Part shown: piece after piece, positions 52,075 through 60,072 of the stretch | Position numbering within the stretch: position 1 is the stretch's first letter | Layout of the letters: each line of letters begins with the position of its first letter | DNA from: Streptomyces sp. HUAS 15-9 | Lineage (GTDB): Bacteria > Actinomycetota > Actinomycetes > Streptomycetales > Streptomycetaceae | NCBI RefSeq assembly: GCF_025642155.1 | Contig: NZ_CP106798.1 | Location: 1 to 64,000, forward strand | Direction: 5' to 3' | DNA length: 64,000 nucleotides | Position numbers and translations under genes: made by a program | Notes under the pieces: generated by a model | The model's input: only the letters and a program-made list of their open reading frames with translations | Databases searched by the model: none | What the model was told of the DNA's origin: nothing

Positions 52075-52815
52075 TCAGCCGCCTGAACCGGTGGCCGACA
52101 GCGGCACCTCGACGACGAAGAACAGGAAGTTGGGACTGGTCGAAAGGTCCTGGAAGCTGTCTGGGAACAGCTCACGGGCGGCCGGGTCGGGCTGCGGCTC
52201 GCTGAGGACGCAAAGACGGAAGCCGGCGGTGGTGAAGGCATCGGTCATCGCGTGCAACGGCCTGCGCCAGAACTCCATCGGGACGGACTGCCCGTTGAGT
52301 GTCCAGTCGAAGGTGTAGCTGGTGGTCGCGTGGTAGTCGGGCCGGGGATCCCGGTGCGCGTAGGCCACGAAGGGGTGGCCCACCGACGCGATCAGCCGGC
52401 CGCCGGGCCGAAGCACCCGCCGGAACTCGGCCAGCGTCGGCCCCCAGTCCTCCAGGTAGTGCAGGACCAGTGACGCGACCACGTCGTCGAACACCCCGTC
52501 ATCGAACGGCAGCGGGTCGCACAGGTCGACCATGTGCAGGGCCACATCGTCGCCGAGTCGCCGCCTCGCCAGCGCCAGCATCCCGGCGCTGGAGTCGATG
52601 CCGGTGACGACGGCGCCGCGCTCGTGCAGCGCGGCGGACAGCGGGCCCGAGCCGCAGCCGGCGTCCAGGATCCGACGGCCGGTCACGTCCCCTGCGAGGG
52701 CCAGCATCGCTGGCCGCTCGTAGTAAGCGTTCACGAGGCTGTTGTCGGACTCCGCGGAGAATATCTCGGCGAAGCTGTCGTAGTCGTTGGCCTGGTTCCG
52801 ATCCGCGGACTTCAT
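52075..52815 (-). CDS. class I SAM-dependent methyltransferase
   Basis: 246 residues from ATG 52815. Motif I ILDAGCGSGPLSAALHERGA, then TGIDSSAGMLALARRRLG, motif III SLVLHYLEDWGPTLAEFRRV and VLRPGGRLIASVGHPF make a standard UbiE/type-11 fold. It lies 55 bases upstream of the kinase gene on the same strand, so the two may be co-transcribed cargo of the Tn3-type unit. Substrate unknown. Confidence 0.85.
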   Translation of the reverse strand: MKSADRNQANDYDSFAEIFSAESDNSLVNAYYERPAMLALAGDVTGRRILDAGCGSGPLSAALHERGAVVTGIDSSAGMLALARRRLGDDVALHMVDLCDPLPFDDGVFDDVVASLVLHYLEDWGPTLAEFRRVLRPGGRLIASVGHPFVAYAHRDPRPDYHATTSYTFDWTLNGQSVPMEFWRRPLHAMTDAFTTAGFRLCVLSEPQPDPAARELFPDSFQDLSTSPNFLFFVVEVPLSATGSGG

Positions 52816-52929
52816 CGTCGCAGCTTAGTAGTCACATGATCCGCCGGGCAGGCCCCCACACCCAACAGCCACTCAACCTTCGCCGCGCGAGATCACACGC
52901 GTCCGGCCGCCGCCTGACCGCCCCTCGCT

Positions 52930-53050
52930 CCTTCAAAAAACCTTCGTTTTCTGAAGATCACTCTGCGGGACCGCCAGGAGCCCGCAGAGCCTTCAAAAAC
53001 CCCTTCAAAAACCTGGGCCATTCAACAACCCGAGACCACCGTTTTCTGAC
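52930..53050 (+). promoter_or_regulatory. A/T-tract repeats upstream of the resolvase (res-like)
   Basis: CCTTCAAAAA occurs three times (52930, 52990, 53002) and CGTTTTCTGA twice (52945-52954, 53040-53049) in the ~120 bases before the resolvase gene. This is the position of Tn3 res sites, and CAGAAAACG (the complement) is also part of many Tn3/Tn21 terminal repeats. The exact subsite layout is not resolved. Confidence 0.5.
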
Positions 53051-53063
53051 ATGATCCGGGGCC

Positions 53064-53732
53064 ATGACCGCCCTCGAACCGGCCGAAGGTCCGGACCTCC
53101 TCGTCGCCGAACCGCTCGTCCGCACCGAAATCAAGATCGGATACGCCCGGGTCTCGACCGGCGGACAGAAGCTCGAACGACAGCTCGACGCACTCACCGC
53201 CGCAGGGTGCCGGAAGATCTTCGCGGACAAGAAGTCCGGCAAGAACGCGCTCCGCCCGGAACTGAAGGCGTGCCACGCCTTCCTCGACGCCGGTGACACG
53301 CTCGTGGTCCCCTCGCTCGACCGCTACGGCCGCAGCCTCCAGGACCTCATCAACATGGTCGCCGAACTCCGTGACCGCAGAATCGGCTTCACCTCGCTGC
53401 ACGAGAACCTCGACACCACTACCCCAGGCGGTCGGCTCGTCTTCCACGTCTTCGCCGCCCTCGCGGAGTTCATCCGGGAACTCATCGTCATCGGTACCAA
53501 CGAGGGTCTGGCCGCCGCCCGCTCCCGCGGCCGGGTCGGCGGACGCCCCACCGTCGCCACCGAGGAAGTCGTCAAAGCCGCCCGCGATCTGCTGCCCGAC
53601 CCCGGCCGCTCGATCACCTCGATCGCCAAACTACTCGGCGTCTCCCCGGGCACCCTCTACAACCACATCCCCGACCTGCGGGAACTGCGTGCCGGAGCCG
53701 TGCCCCGGCAGCTCGAAGCCCCCGCGAAGTAG
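53064..53732 (+). CDS. tnpR: Tn3-family serine resolvase
   Basis: 222 residues from ATG 53064; GTG 53121 is an alternative that removes a nonconserved leader. Catalytic Ser lies in GYARVSTGGQKLERQLDALT; other motifs are SLDRYGRSLQDLINMVAELR and LAEFIRELIVIGTNEGLAAA, followed by RVGGRPTV and a C-terminal HTH (SITSIAKLLGVSPGTLYNHI). It resolves cointegrates for the Tn3-type element whose tnpA is upstream. The frame is intact. Confidence 0.85.
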   Translation: MTALEPAEGPDLLVAEPLVRTEIKIGYARVSTGGQKLERQLDALTAAGCRKIFADKKSGKNALRPELKACHAFLDAGDTLVVPSLDRYGRSLQDLINMVAELRDRRIGFTSLHENLDTTTPGGRLVFHVFAALAEFIRELIVIGTNEGLAAARSRGRVGGRPTVATEEVVKAARDLLPDPGRSITSIAKLLGVSPGTLYNHIPDLRELRAGAVPRQLEAPAK

Positions 53733-53778
53733 CCCAGCCTCAGCAAGATCAATCTCAGCGGCACTTTCTGTACCGCAG

Positions 53779-54498
53779 CTACTCACGCCCGTAGTGGGCC
53801 CGGAAGGACACCCAACGCTCGGACTCGATGCGGCTGCGGCCGGTGCAGATGCGGTTCACCGCCGGCTTGAGGTTGTCGTAGCGGATGTGCCGGGTCGGCA
53901 CTCCGCCCAGGACGTTGAACGCCTCGACGTGCCCTTCCATGAAGGATTCCTGGGCCTGCGAGGCATAGACGCGGTGGACGGCCTTGCCGGAGTACGACAG
54001 CCGCAGCGTGAACAGGTGGCACTTGACGGCCTCGCCCGCCAGACGGACCCACACATCGGCGAAGTCGACCTCGGCTTCCTCGCCTGGCAGATGAACCTGC
54101 GGAACCATCCCCGTCAAGTGCCGGCGGCCCTCCAGCACCTCGGCCTCGATCTGCGGGCGCCTGGCCAGCACGTAGTCGCAGACCGTGGAGTAGGACACCA
54201 GGTCGAAGTCGTACTCCTGGGCGAGACGCTGATGGATCCGGCGGGCGGTGTGCTTCTGCTTGCGCGGCGCACTCGCGTCTTCCCGCAGCATCTCGTCGAT
54301 CCACGGCTTGGCCGGGTCCAGGACCGCGGCCCGCGGCACCGGTTTCTTCCTCTGCGGCGGAACAGCAGACAACAGAGCCTGCCGCACAGTCCGGCGATGC
54401 ACCCCGTACTTCTCCGCCAGAGCCCGCTGCGACAGCTCCGGATCGAGACGCTTGTCCCTCCGGATCGCAGCGAACAGCTCCGCCCGCGACAAACCCAT
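53779..54498 (-). pseudogene. istA: IS21 istA remnant (N-terminal part only)
   Basis: A frame from ATG 54498 gives the HTH (LSQRALAEKYGVHRRTVRQA) and the first part of the rve core (EAEVDFADVWVRLAGEAVKC, then HIRYDNLKPAVNRI). It stops after SFRAHYGRE, where the third catalytic residue and C-terminal domain should follow. No istB is present. The 3' part was lost, probably when the Tn3-type unit or another event joined here. It is not the same copy as the istA at 55773. Confidence 0.8.
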
Positions 54499-54510
54499 CC
54501 CGGCCTCCCG

Positions 54511-54561
54511 ACACGACCGTGATCAAGCAACACGGCCTCCGACATGACCGTGATCGACGCA
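54511..54561. repeat. two direct repeats at the end of the istA remnant
   Basis: GACACGACCGTGATCA (54511-54526) and GACATGACCGTGATCG (about 54541-54556) are spaced by 30 bases, as in the multiple repeats at IS21 ends. They mark the surviving end of the truncated element. Confidence 0.5.
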
Positions 54562-54712
54562 CAAACCCTGCCGTCGCCGGGCGGACGGACCAGTGCATTC
54601 ACTCCAAAGAGGGCACGTCGCGGGAAGCCGTCTCACCGGAGTGGAGCCAGATCAACTCCGTACGCGTGGAGCCACTTTTCATCCGTGCGCTGGAGCCCAA
54701 AGACGTGCTTAC

Positions 54713-54828
54713 AAACACGCGGGGACGACGGCGCACGAGGTCTATAAGTAATCCGCAGAAGAGAGCTACCCCCGCGGGCGCGGGGACGACGTTCCTCTCT
54801 CGTCTTACCGGCCGCGCGGCGGTGTCGG
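54713..54828 (-). CRISPR. leader-distal fragment of the type I-E array
   Basis: One complete repeat (54763-54790) identical to those of the main array is preceded by a degenerate repeat ending GCGGGGACGAC (to 54729) and a 33-nt spacer (54730-54762). After the complete repeat, 38 nt of spacer-side sequence lead into the IS481-type element. Degeneration of the last repeat is usual at the old end of arrays, so this is the trailer end now separated from the rest by 5.2 kb. Confidence 0.85.
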
Positions 54829-54837
54829 TGTGAGGTC

Positions 54838-55603
54838 TCAGGACTTCCTTGACGGTTTGTCGTCAGGAGATCCTTGACGGTCCTTCTGCGTGCCCATGCC
54901 TTTGACGTAGAGCCTGGTGATCGGCCCGAGGTTCTTGCGGGGCCTGACAGCGAGTTCGTCCTCCCCGTGCAGGATCCGGTAGTGGGTGTCCTCGATGACG
55001 ACGGTGACGATCTTTCCCGCATGCCGCGGGCCGAGCTTGATGAACTGGCCGTTGATCATGAAGCGGCCGCTCGCATGCACCTTGCGCTGGGCCCGGATGG
55101 CACCAGCAGGCAGGGGCGGAGGCGGCAGCGGGGACGTCGCCGTCCGTGCCCCGTCGATTTGCCCCAGACGGTCGGCCGGAACGGGGCAGGGCCACGTTCC
55201 CATCAGGGCGTTGTCGGCGATGGCGTGCAAGAGGTGTCCGTCGAGACGGAGGGTGATCGTGCGGCCGGCGAGGGCGAATCCGACCTGGTAGCGGCCTCCG
55301 GCCAAGCCGACGATCCCGTCACGATGGACCTTGCGCTCGACCTCGACGGGTTCGCCGGCGGCGAGGATGGCCGTGCCGCTGCGGGCCCTGGGCAGGGCCG
55401 GGGGTGCGGGCTCGGGACCGGCCGGACGGGCTCCGTAGCGCATGGTCAGGTAGGCGAGGTCCTCCGGCCGCAGCCGGGACGGGGCCGTGGTGACGAGGTG
55501 CCCGTCGAGCAGGAAGTGGACGCTGCGGTGGTTCGCCCAGACCGTCAGTGTCCGGCCGGCCAGTGCCTGGTGGATGCCGACTCGCTGCCTGCCCGTCACC
55601 AAG
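54838..55603 (-). pseudogene. IS481-type transposase, C-terminal part (split gene)
   Basis: The frame LVTGRQRVGIHQALAGRTLT, then TVWANHRSVHFLLDGHLV and LRPEDLAYLTMRYGARP, is a repeated C-terminal module. It uses two or three DGHLV or DGHLL-type units, as in the extended IS481-type transposases of Streptomyces. It continues in frame from the N-terminal part at 58892-59946 once the IS21 element and one target copy are removed (GEIT-LVTGRQ). Confidence 0.8.
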
Positions 55604-55772
55604 GTGATCTCTGGCTATGACGTCGTTCATCGGCCCCTGCATGTTGGCTTCGAGCGGCCCCACTTGGCGGGTCGCACGGGCGCATTGAGGGGTGGTGACG
55701 GGGCGAAGTGGCCCCACCTCGGCTCTTGCGGTGAGACGGTTCCTGTGGTTTCCGGCAGGGGCGGTGCTGCGG

Positions 55773-57404
55773 ATGTCTTTGTCCAAACAAGAGCTGTTCG
55801 ACCGGATCCGGCGAGACAGCTGGCAGCGGCAGCTGTCGATCCGCGCTCTGTCGAAGAAATACGGCGTTCACCGCCGCCTCGTACGGGAGGCACTCTCCTC
55901 GCCGGTCCCCACCCCGCGCCGCCGGGCGGTGAGGACATCACCTCGGATGGAGCCGTACAAGAAGACGGTCGATGCCTGGCTGCGGGCTGATCTGGAGGCG
56001 CCGTGCAAGCAGCGGCACACCGTGCGGCGGATCGTTGCGCGGATCGAGGAGGAGTTCGGCGAGGCGATCCCGTATCCGACGGTTCGGGACTTCGTCGCGG
56101 CCCGGCGCACGGAGATCGCAGCCCAGGCGGGGGCGCCTGTTGAGGCGTTCGTGACCCGGCACAACGCGCTCGGTGCGGACGCCGAGGTCGATTTCGGGGA
56201 CGTCTACGTGGACCTGGCCGGGCAGCGCACCCGTTGTTATCTGTTCGCTTTCCGGCTGGCCTATTCGGGCAAGTCCGTCCACCGCATCTCGCGCTCGTGC
56301 GGTCAGCAGGCGTTCTTCGAAGGACACGTCCACGCGCTGACCACGCTGGGCGGCGTGCCGACCGGTCAGGTCCGCTACGACAACCTCACCCCGGCCGTGA
56401 AGAAGGTGGTCTTCCGCAGCCGCTCGCGGGAGGAGAACCCGCGCTGGACCAACTTCCACGAGTACTACGGGTTCACCCCGTTCTACTGCGAGCCGGGCCT
56501 GCGCGGCGCCCACGAGAAGGGCGGGGTCGAGGGCCAGGTCGGCTATTTCCGCCGCAACTACCTCACCCCGGTGCCGCAAGTGGACAGCGTGGATGAACTC
56601 AACACCCGGCTGGCCGAGTTCGAGGCGAAGGAGGACGAGCGGCGGATCGGGGCGAGGATGCGGACGATCGCGCAGGACTTCGCCCGCGAGGCCGACCATC
56701 TGCTGCCCTTGCCGGACGATCCGTTCGCCACCGGCATCACCCTCACGCCCCGCGTCGACCGCTACGGCATGATCACCGTGAAGATGTGCCGGTACTCGGT
56801 CCCGGTCCGCTTCATCGACCGCAAGGTCACCGTCACGCTCACCTGCGACGACCTGACCGTCTATGACGGCCGGCGGGAGATCGCCCGCCACCGGCGGTTG
56901 ACCGGCCGCGGTGCCGAACACCTCGTGCTGGACCACTACTTGGAAGCCCTGCTGACCAAGCCGGGAGCACTGGAACGCTCTGAGGCACTCCACCAGGCCC
57001 GCGCCGGGGGCACGTTCACGGCCGTCCACGAAGCGTTCTGGGCCGCGGCCAAGAAGGCCCTCGGAGACATCGAAGGAACGAAAGCCCTCGTCAAAGTGCT
57101 GTTGCTGCACCGCCACCAGCAGCACGCCGACGTGGTGACCGGGATCCGCGCGGCCCTCGTGGCAGGCACCTTCAACGAGGACGTCATCGCCCTGGAGGCC
57201 CGCAAGGCGGCCCAGGCGGCCGGGCGGGCACCGACCGTCACCGCCAGCCCCCTCGCCCCAGAGCCGTTGGAACTGGACCCAGCCCCGGTCACACCGCTGA
57301 CGTCGCGACGTCTCGCGCGTGCTCTGCCCTCCGATCAGCGTCCTCTGCCCCGCCTGGAGCAGTGGGACGAGCTGTTGCAGCTTCGCCGGAAGGACTCCTC
57401 ATGA
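55773..57404 (+). CDS. istA: IstA-type DDE transposase
   Basis: 543 residues from ATG 55773. N-terminal HTH (LSIRALSKKYGVHRRLVREA); rve core with Asp in DAEVDFGDVYVDLAG, Asp in GQVRYDNLTPAVKKV and Glu in HEKGGVEGQVGYFRRNYLTP. The C-terminal region (YGMITVKMCRYSVPVRFIDR) is the usual beta-rich domain. It is closer in type to the truncated istA at 53779 than to the one at 45706. Its stop overlaps istB. Confidence 0.9.
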   Translation: MSLSKQELFDRIRRDSWQRQLSIRALSKKYGVHRRLVREALSSPVPTPRRRAVRTSPRMEPYKKTVDAWLRADLEAPCKQRHTVRRIVARIEEEFGEAIPYPTVRDFVAARRTEIAAQAGAPVEAFVTRHNALGADAEVDFGDVYVDLAGQRTRCYLFAFRLAYSGKSVHRISRSCGQQAFFEGHVHALTTLGGVPTGQVRYDNLTPAVKKVVFRSRSREENPRWTNFHEYYGFTPFYCEPGLRGAHEKGGVEGQVGYFRRNYLTPVPQVDSVDELNTRLAEFEAKEDERRIGARMRTIAQDFAREADHLLPLPDDPFATGITLTPRVDRYGMITVKMCRYSVPVRFIDRKVTVTLTCDDLTVYDGRREIARHRRLTGRGAEHLVLDHYLEALLTKPGALERSEALHQARAGGTFTAVHEAFWAAAKKALGDIEGTKALVKVLLLHRHQQHADVVTGIRAALVAGTFNEDVIALEARKAAQAAGRAPTVTASPLAPEPLELDPAPVTPLTSRRLARALPSDQRPLPRLEQWDELLQLRRKDSS

Positions 57405-58192
57405 CCACCGCCCACCACGCGCTGACCGCACAGGCATCCGACGCGGCGATCGACACCGCCTGCCGACTGCTGCGCCTGCCCACCATGCGAGCCCAGGCCA
57501 CCGACACGATCGCCCGGGCCGAACGCGAGGGCCTGTCCTATGCAGGGTTCCTCGCCGAGCTGCTGATGGCCGAGTGCGAGGACCGGGACCGCCGCCGGGC
57601 CGAACGACGCATCCGGGCAGCTCACTTTCCCCGCGAGAAGTCACTGCGGGAGTTCGACTACCGCGTCAATCCCAACGTCGATCCGGCAGTGATCCACAAT
57701 CTCGCCACCTGCGAGTGGATCGCCAATGGCTACCCCCTGTGTCTCATCGGAGACTCGGGCACCGGCAAGTCGCACCTGCTGATCGGGCTGGGCACCGCGG
57801 CAGCGATGGCCGGCTATCGCGTCCGCTACACCACCGCGGCAGCCTTGGTGAACGAGCTGGTCGAAGCGGCAGACGACAAGCAGCTGGGCAAGACCATCGC
57901 CCGCTACGGGCGCGTCGACCTGCTCGAAATCGATGAGCTCGGCTATCTCGAACTCGACCGCCGCGGCGCAGAAATGCTCTTCCAGGTCCTCACGGAGCGT
58001 GAGGAGAAGAGCAGTATCGCGATCGCCTCCAACGAGGCGTTCACCGGCTGGAGCCGGACCTTCACCGATCCACGGCTCTGCGCGGCGATCGTGGACCGGC
58101 TCACCTTCAACGCCACCCTCATCGAGACCGGCACCGAGTCCTACCGCCTGGCCCGCTCCAAAACCAGGGCGGAACAGAAGGGCAGGCAGTAG
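57401..58192 (+). CDS. istB: IstB-type ATPase
   Basis: 263 residues from ATG 57401, overlapping the istA stop (ATGA) and preceded by GGAAGGA. Walker A GDSGTGKS at about 117-124, Walker B VDLLEIDELG at about 175-184, and SSIAIASNEAFTGWSRTF further on. The AAA+ partner of IstA. The frame is intact, so this element may be active. Confidence 0.9.
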   Translation: MTTAHHALTAQASDAAIDTACRLLRLPTMRAQATDTIARAEREGLSYAGFLAELLMAECEDRDRRRAERRIRAAHFPREKSLREFDYRVNPNVDPAVIHNLATCEWIANGYPLCLIGDSGTGKSHLLIGLGTAAAMAGYRVRYTTAAALVNELVEAADDKQLGKTIARYGRVDLLEIDELGYLELDRRGAEMLFQVLTEREEKSSIAIASNEAFTGWSRTFTDPRLCAAIVDRLTFNATLIETGTESYRLARSKTRAEQKGRQ

Positions 58193-58268
58193 TAGCGCAC
58201 CCGATCAGCTTCGCCAGCTGACGCCATGGGACGATCTTCGCCGAGACGAGCAGGCGGAGGGGGCGGAG

Positions 58269-58760
58269 ATGCAGTACATCGTGCACGAGGACCCGGTCGG
58301 TCGGGCCGAGAGCAACTACATCGCCCAGGCCGATCTGACCCCCTTCGACCTCGACGGACAGATCGAACAGCTGTGGCTCCAGCCCGAAGAGCACGGCACA
58401 TACAAGGTGGCCTGCATCCCCTTCATGACCTACGGCCTCGCTCTTGGAGACCGGGTCCGTCTGTCACCAGAAGCTCGCGTGGTCGAAGTTGCCCAGACGA
58501 GCGGACACCGCGTCCTGCGCACACTGCTCAGGCCGAGCACCGACGCTGCACGACTTGGCCGCAGCATCAGCCTCATCAAGAACTCGATCAAGGAATCCGG
58601 GCTGCTCAGCGAATGGCACGGAGAGCACTTCGTCGCCATCGACGTGCCTCCCGGCACCGACATGAGCACGTTGTTCGCCCTGCTGCAACGGGAAGTCGAC
58701 GAAGCCGGCGCCTTCTGGGAATGGGCCGACGCCATGCCGTTCTCAACCACGCGGAAGTGA
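58269..58760 (+). CDS. DUF4265 protein, IS21 passenger
   Basis: 163 residues from ATG 58269. IVHEDPVGRAESNYIAQADL, GTYKVACIPFMTYGLALGDR and VRLSPEARVVEVAQTSGHRV fit the DUF4265 family (Pro-Phe after an Ile, then GD and V). The C-terminal part (LIKNSIKESGLLSEWHGEHF, PGTDMSTLFALLQREVDEAG) resembles the second half of that family. It follows istB by ~75 bases and lies inside the IS ends. DUF4265 proteins often lie near toxin-like or secretion genes; the role here is unknown. Confidence 0.7.
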   Translation: MQYIVHEDPVGRAESNYIAQADLTPFDLDGQIEQLWLQPEEHGTYKVACIPFMTYGLALGDRVRLSPEARVVEVAQTSGHRVLRTLLRPSTDAARLGRSISLIKNSIKESGLLSEWHGEHFVAIDVPPGTDMSTLFALLQREVDEAGAFWEWADAMPFSTTRK

Positions 58761-58891
58761 CCGCGCCGCGGCTGGTCCCGACGCAAGCCAATTCCCGGGG
58801 CCACTTCAGGACGTCGGGAAGCTACACAACCTTCACCAACTGGGGCCGCTCGAAGCCAACATGCAGGGGCCGATGAACGACGTCACAGCCA

Positions 58892-59946
58892 GTGATCTCC
58901 CCGCTGGGAGGCACCCGCACGTCGAACTCGACCGCGGTCCCCTGCGGCGGCAGAACCGGCGGTTCGACGACCTCAATGGACAACTCCGGTTTGGCGACGG
59001 CCTGTTCAGGATGTAGGTCACCGCCGCGGACGGCAGCATGGGGACGGAAGAGACTGACCGGGGTGGCCATGCTCAGGGCCTGGTGCGGACGCTGGTGGTT
59101 GTAGGCGTGCACCCAGCCGTCGATCGCTTCCTGGGCCGCGGCCAGCGACTCGAACGGCACCACGTGATCGAGGAACTCCTCGCGCAGGGTGCGGTGAAAA
59201 CGTTCGATCTTGCCGGTGGTGGTGGGTGAACGCGGTTTGGTCAGCCGCTGGGTGATGCCGTTCTCCCGGCAGATGCGCTCGAACAGCACCTCGACGGGCT
59301 GGGGGCGGGTATGACGGCCGGTGAACTGCTTGCCGTTGTCCGTCAGGACCTCGAAGGGCACCCCGTAACGGCGCATCGCGGCGGTGAAGGCCGAGCACAC
59401 CGCGCGGGCACTGGGCACGGCGACGACGGAGGAGATCACGACGAACCGGGAGTGGTCGTCGATGCCGGTGACCATCTTGCACTCCCGCCCGTCGGCCAGC
59501 GGCACCCCGCCGACCAGGTCCATCTGCCACAGGTGCATGGGCGCTTCGCGCTGCCACCGGCGGTACTTGCGCGGATGCTGCTGTTCCTGGGTGCGGACCA
59601 GGCCGTTTCGGGACAGTACCCGGTGGACCGTGGCCCGCGACGGCGCCGACTCCAGCCCGCGGGCAGCCAGCTCGTGGGAGATCCGGCGGGCACCCCACCG
59701 GGGATGCCGGCGGCGCAGCTCGCAGATCTCGGCTTCCACCTCTGCAGACAGGCGCGTGGGACTGTTCCGCGGGCGCCGGGAGCGATCCAGCAGACCGGGC
59801 ATGCCCTCCTGCTCGAACCGCCGCCGCCAGCTGTGCAGGGTCTGACGTGAGGTGCCGTACCGGGCCGCGACCTCACCGATCGGGGACCCGCCGAGCACCT
59901 CGCGGACAGCCCGGTAGCGGTACTCGGCCAACTGCTGAACATCCAC
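58892..59946 (-). pseudogene. IS481-type transposase, N-terminal and catalytic part (split gene)
   Basis: From GTG 59946: HTH regions (EVAARYGTSRQTLHSWRRRF, RLSAEVEAEICELRRRHPRW) followed by the rve core with Asp in LWQMDLVGGVPLADG, Asp in FEVLTDNGKQFTGRH and Glu in TTTGKIERFHRTLREEFLDH. It runs to VRVPPSGEI, where the IS21 target site lies. With the C-terminal part at 54838-55603 it makes a 606-residue transposase. The frame visible past 58892 belongs to the IS21 end. Confidence 0.85.
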
Positions 59947-60072
59947 GTCACCGACGGAAGCAGCCCTGCAGCATCGGTGGTTGGGGGATCTCGGACGTTC
60001 AGCCGAACGTGTCAACCATGTCCAGAGCACAAACGGTCAAGCATCTCCTGAGACCTCACATCGAGAGGCGGC

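Larger units (their letters stand above)
55612..58891 (+). mobile_element. IS21-family element inserted in the IS481-type element
   Basis: Long inverted ends (TGGCTATGACGTCGTTCATC from 55612, inverse TGGCTGTGACGTCGTTCATC to 58891) match over more than 50 bp with few differences. The 8-bp target duplication GTGATCTC flanks it (55604-55611 and 58892-58899). It encodes istA, istB and a DUF4265 protein, 3,280 bp in all. Removal with one target copy restores the interrupted transposase frame. Confidence 0.9.
54829..60060 (-). mobile_element. IS481-type element inserted in the CRISPR array
   Basis: Ends are TGTGAGGTCTCAGGACTTCC (from 54829) and the inverted TGTGAGGTCTCAGGAGATGC (to 60060), followed by matching CTTGAC segments. 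The transposase gene reads right to left and is split by a second element. Without that insert the unit is 1,944 bp. The flanking CRISPR sequence (38 nt left, 12 nt right) is longer than one 33-nt spacer, so the true boundary or target change is not resolved. Confidence 0.75.

Noticed and set aside
42322..52840. Inverted GATCATGTGACT at 42335 and near 52834 as Tn3 ends
   Set aside because: The match is only about 12 bp and does not resemble Tn3-family terminal repeats; it may be chance.
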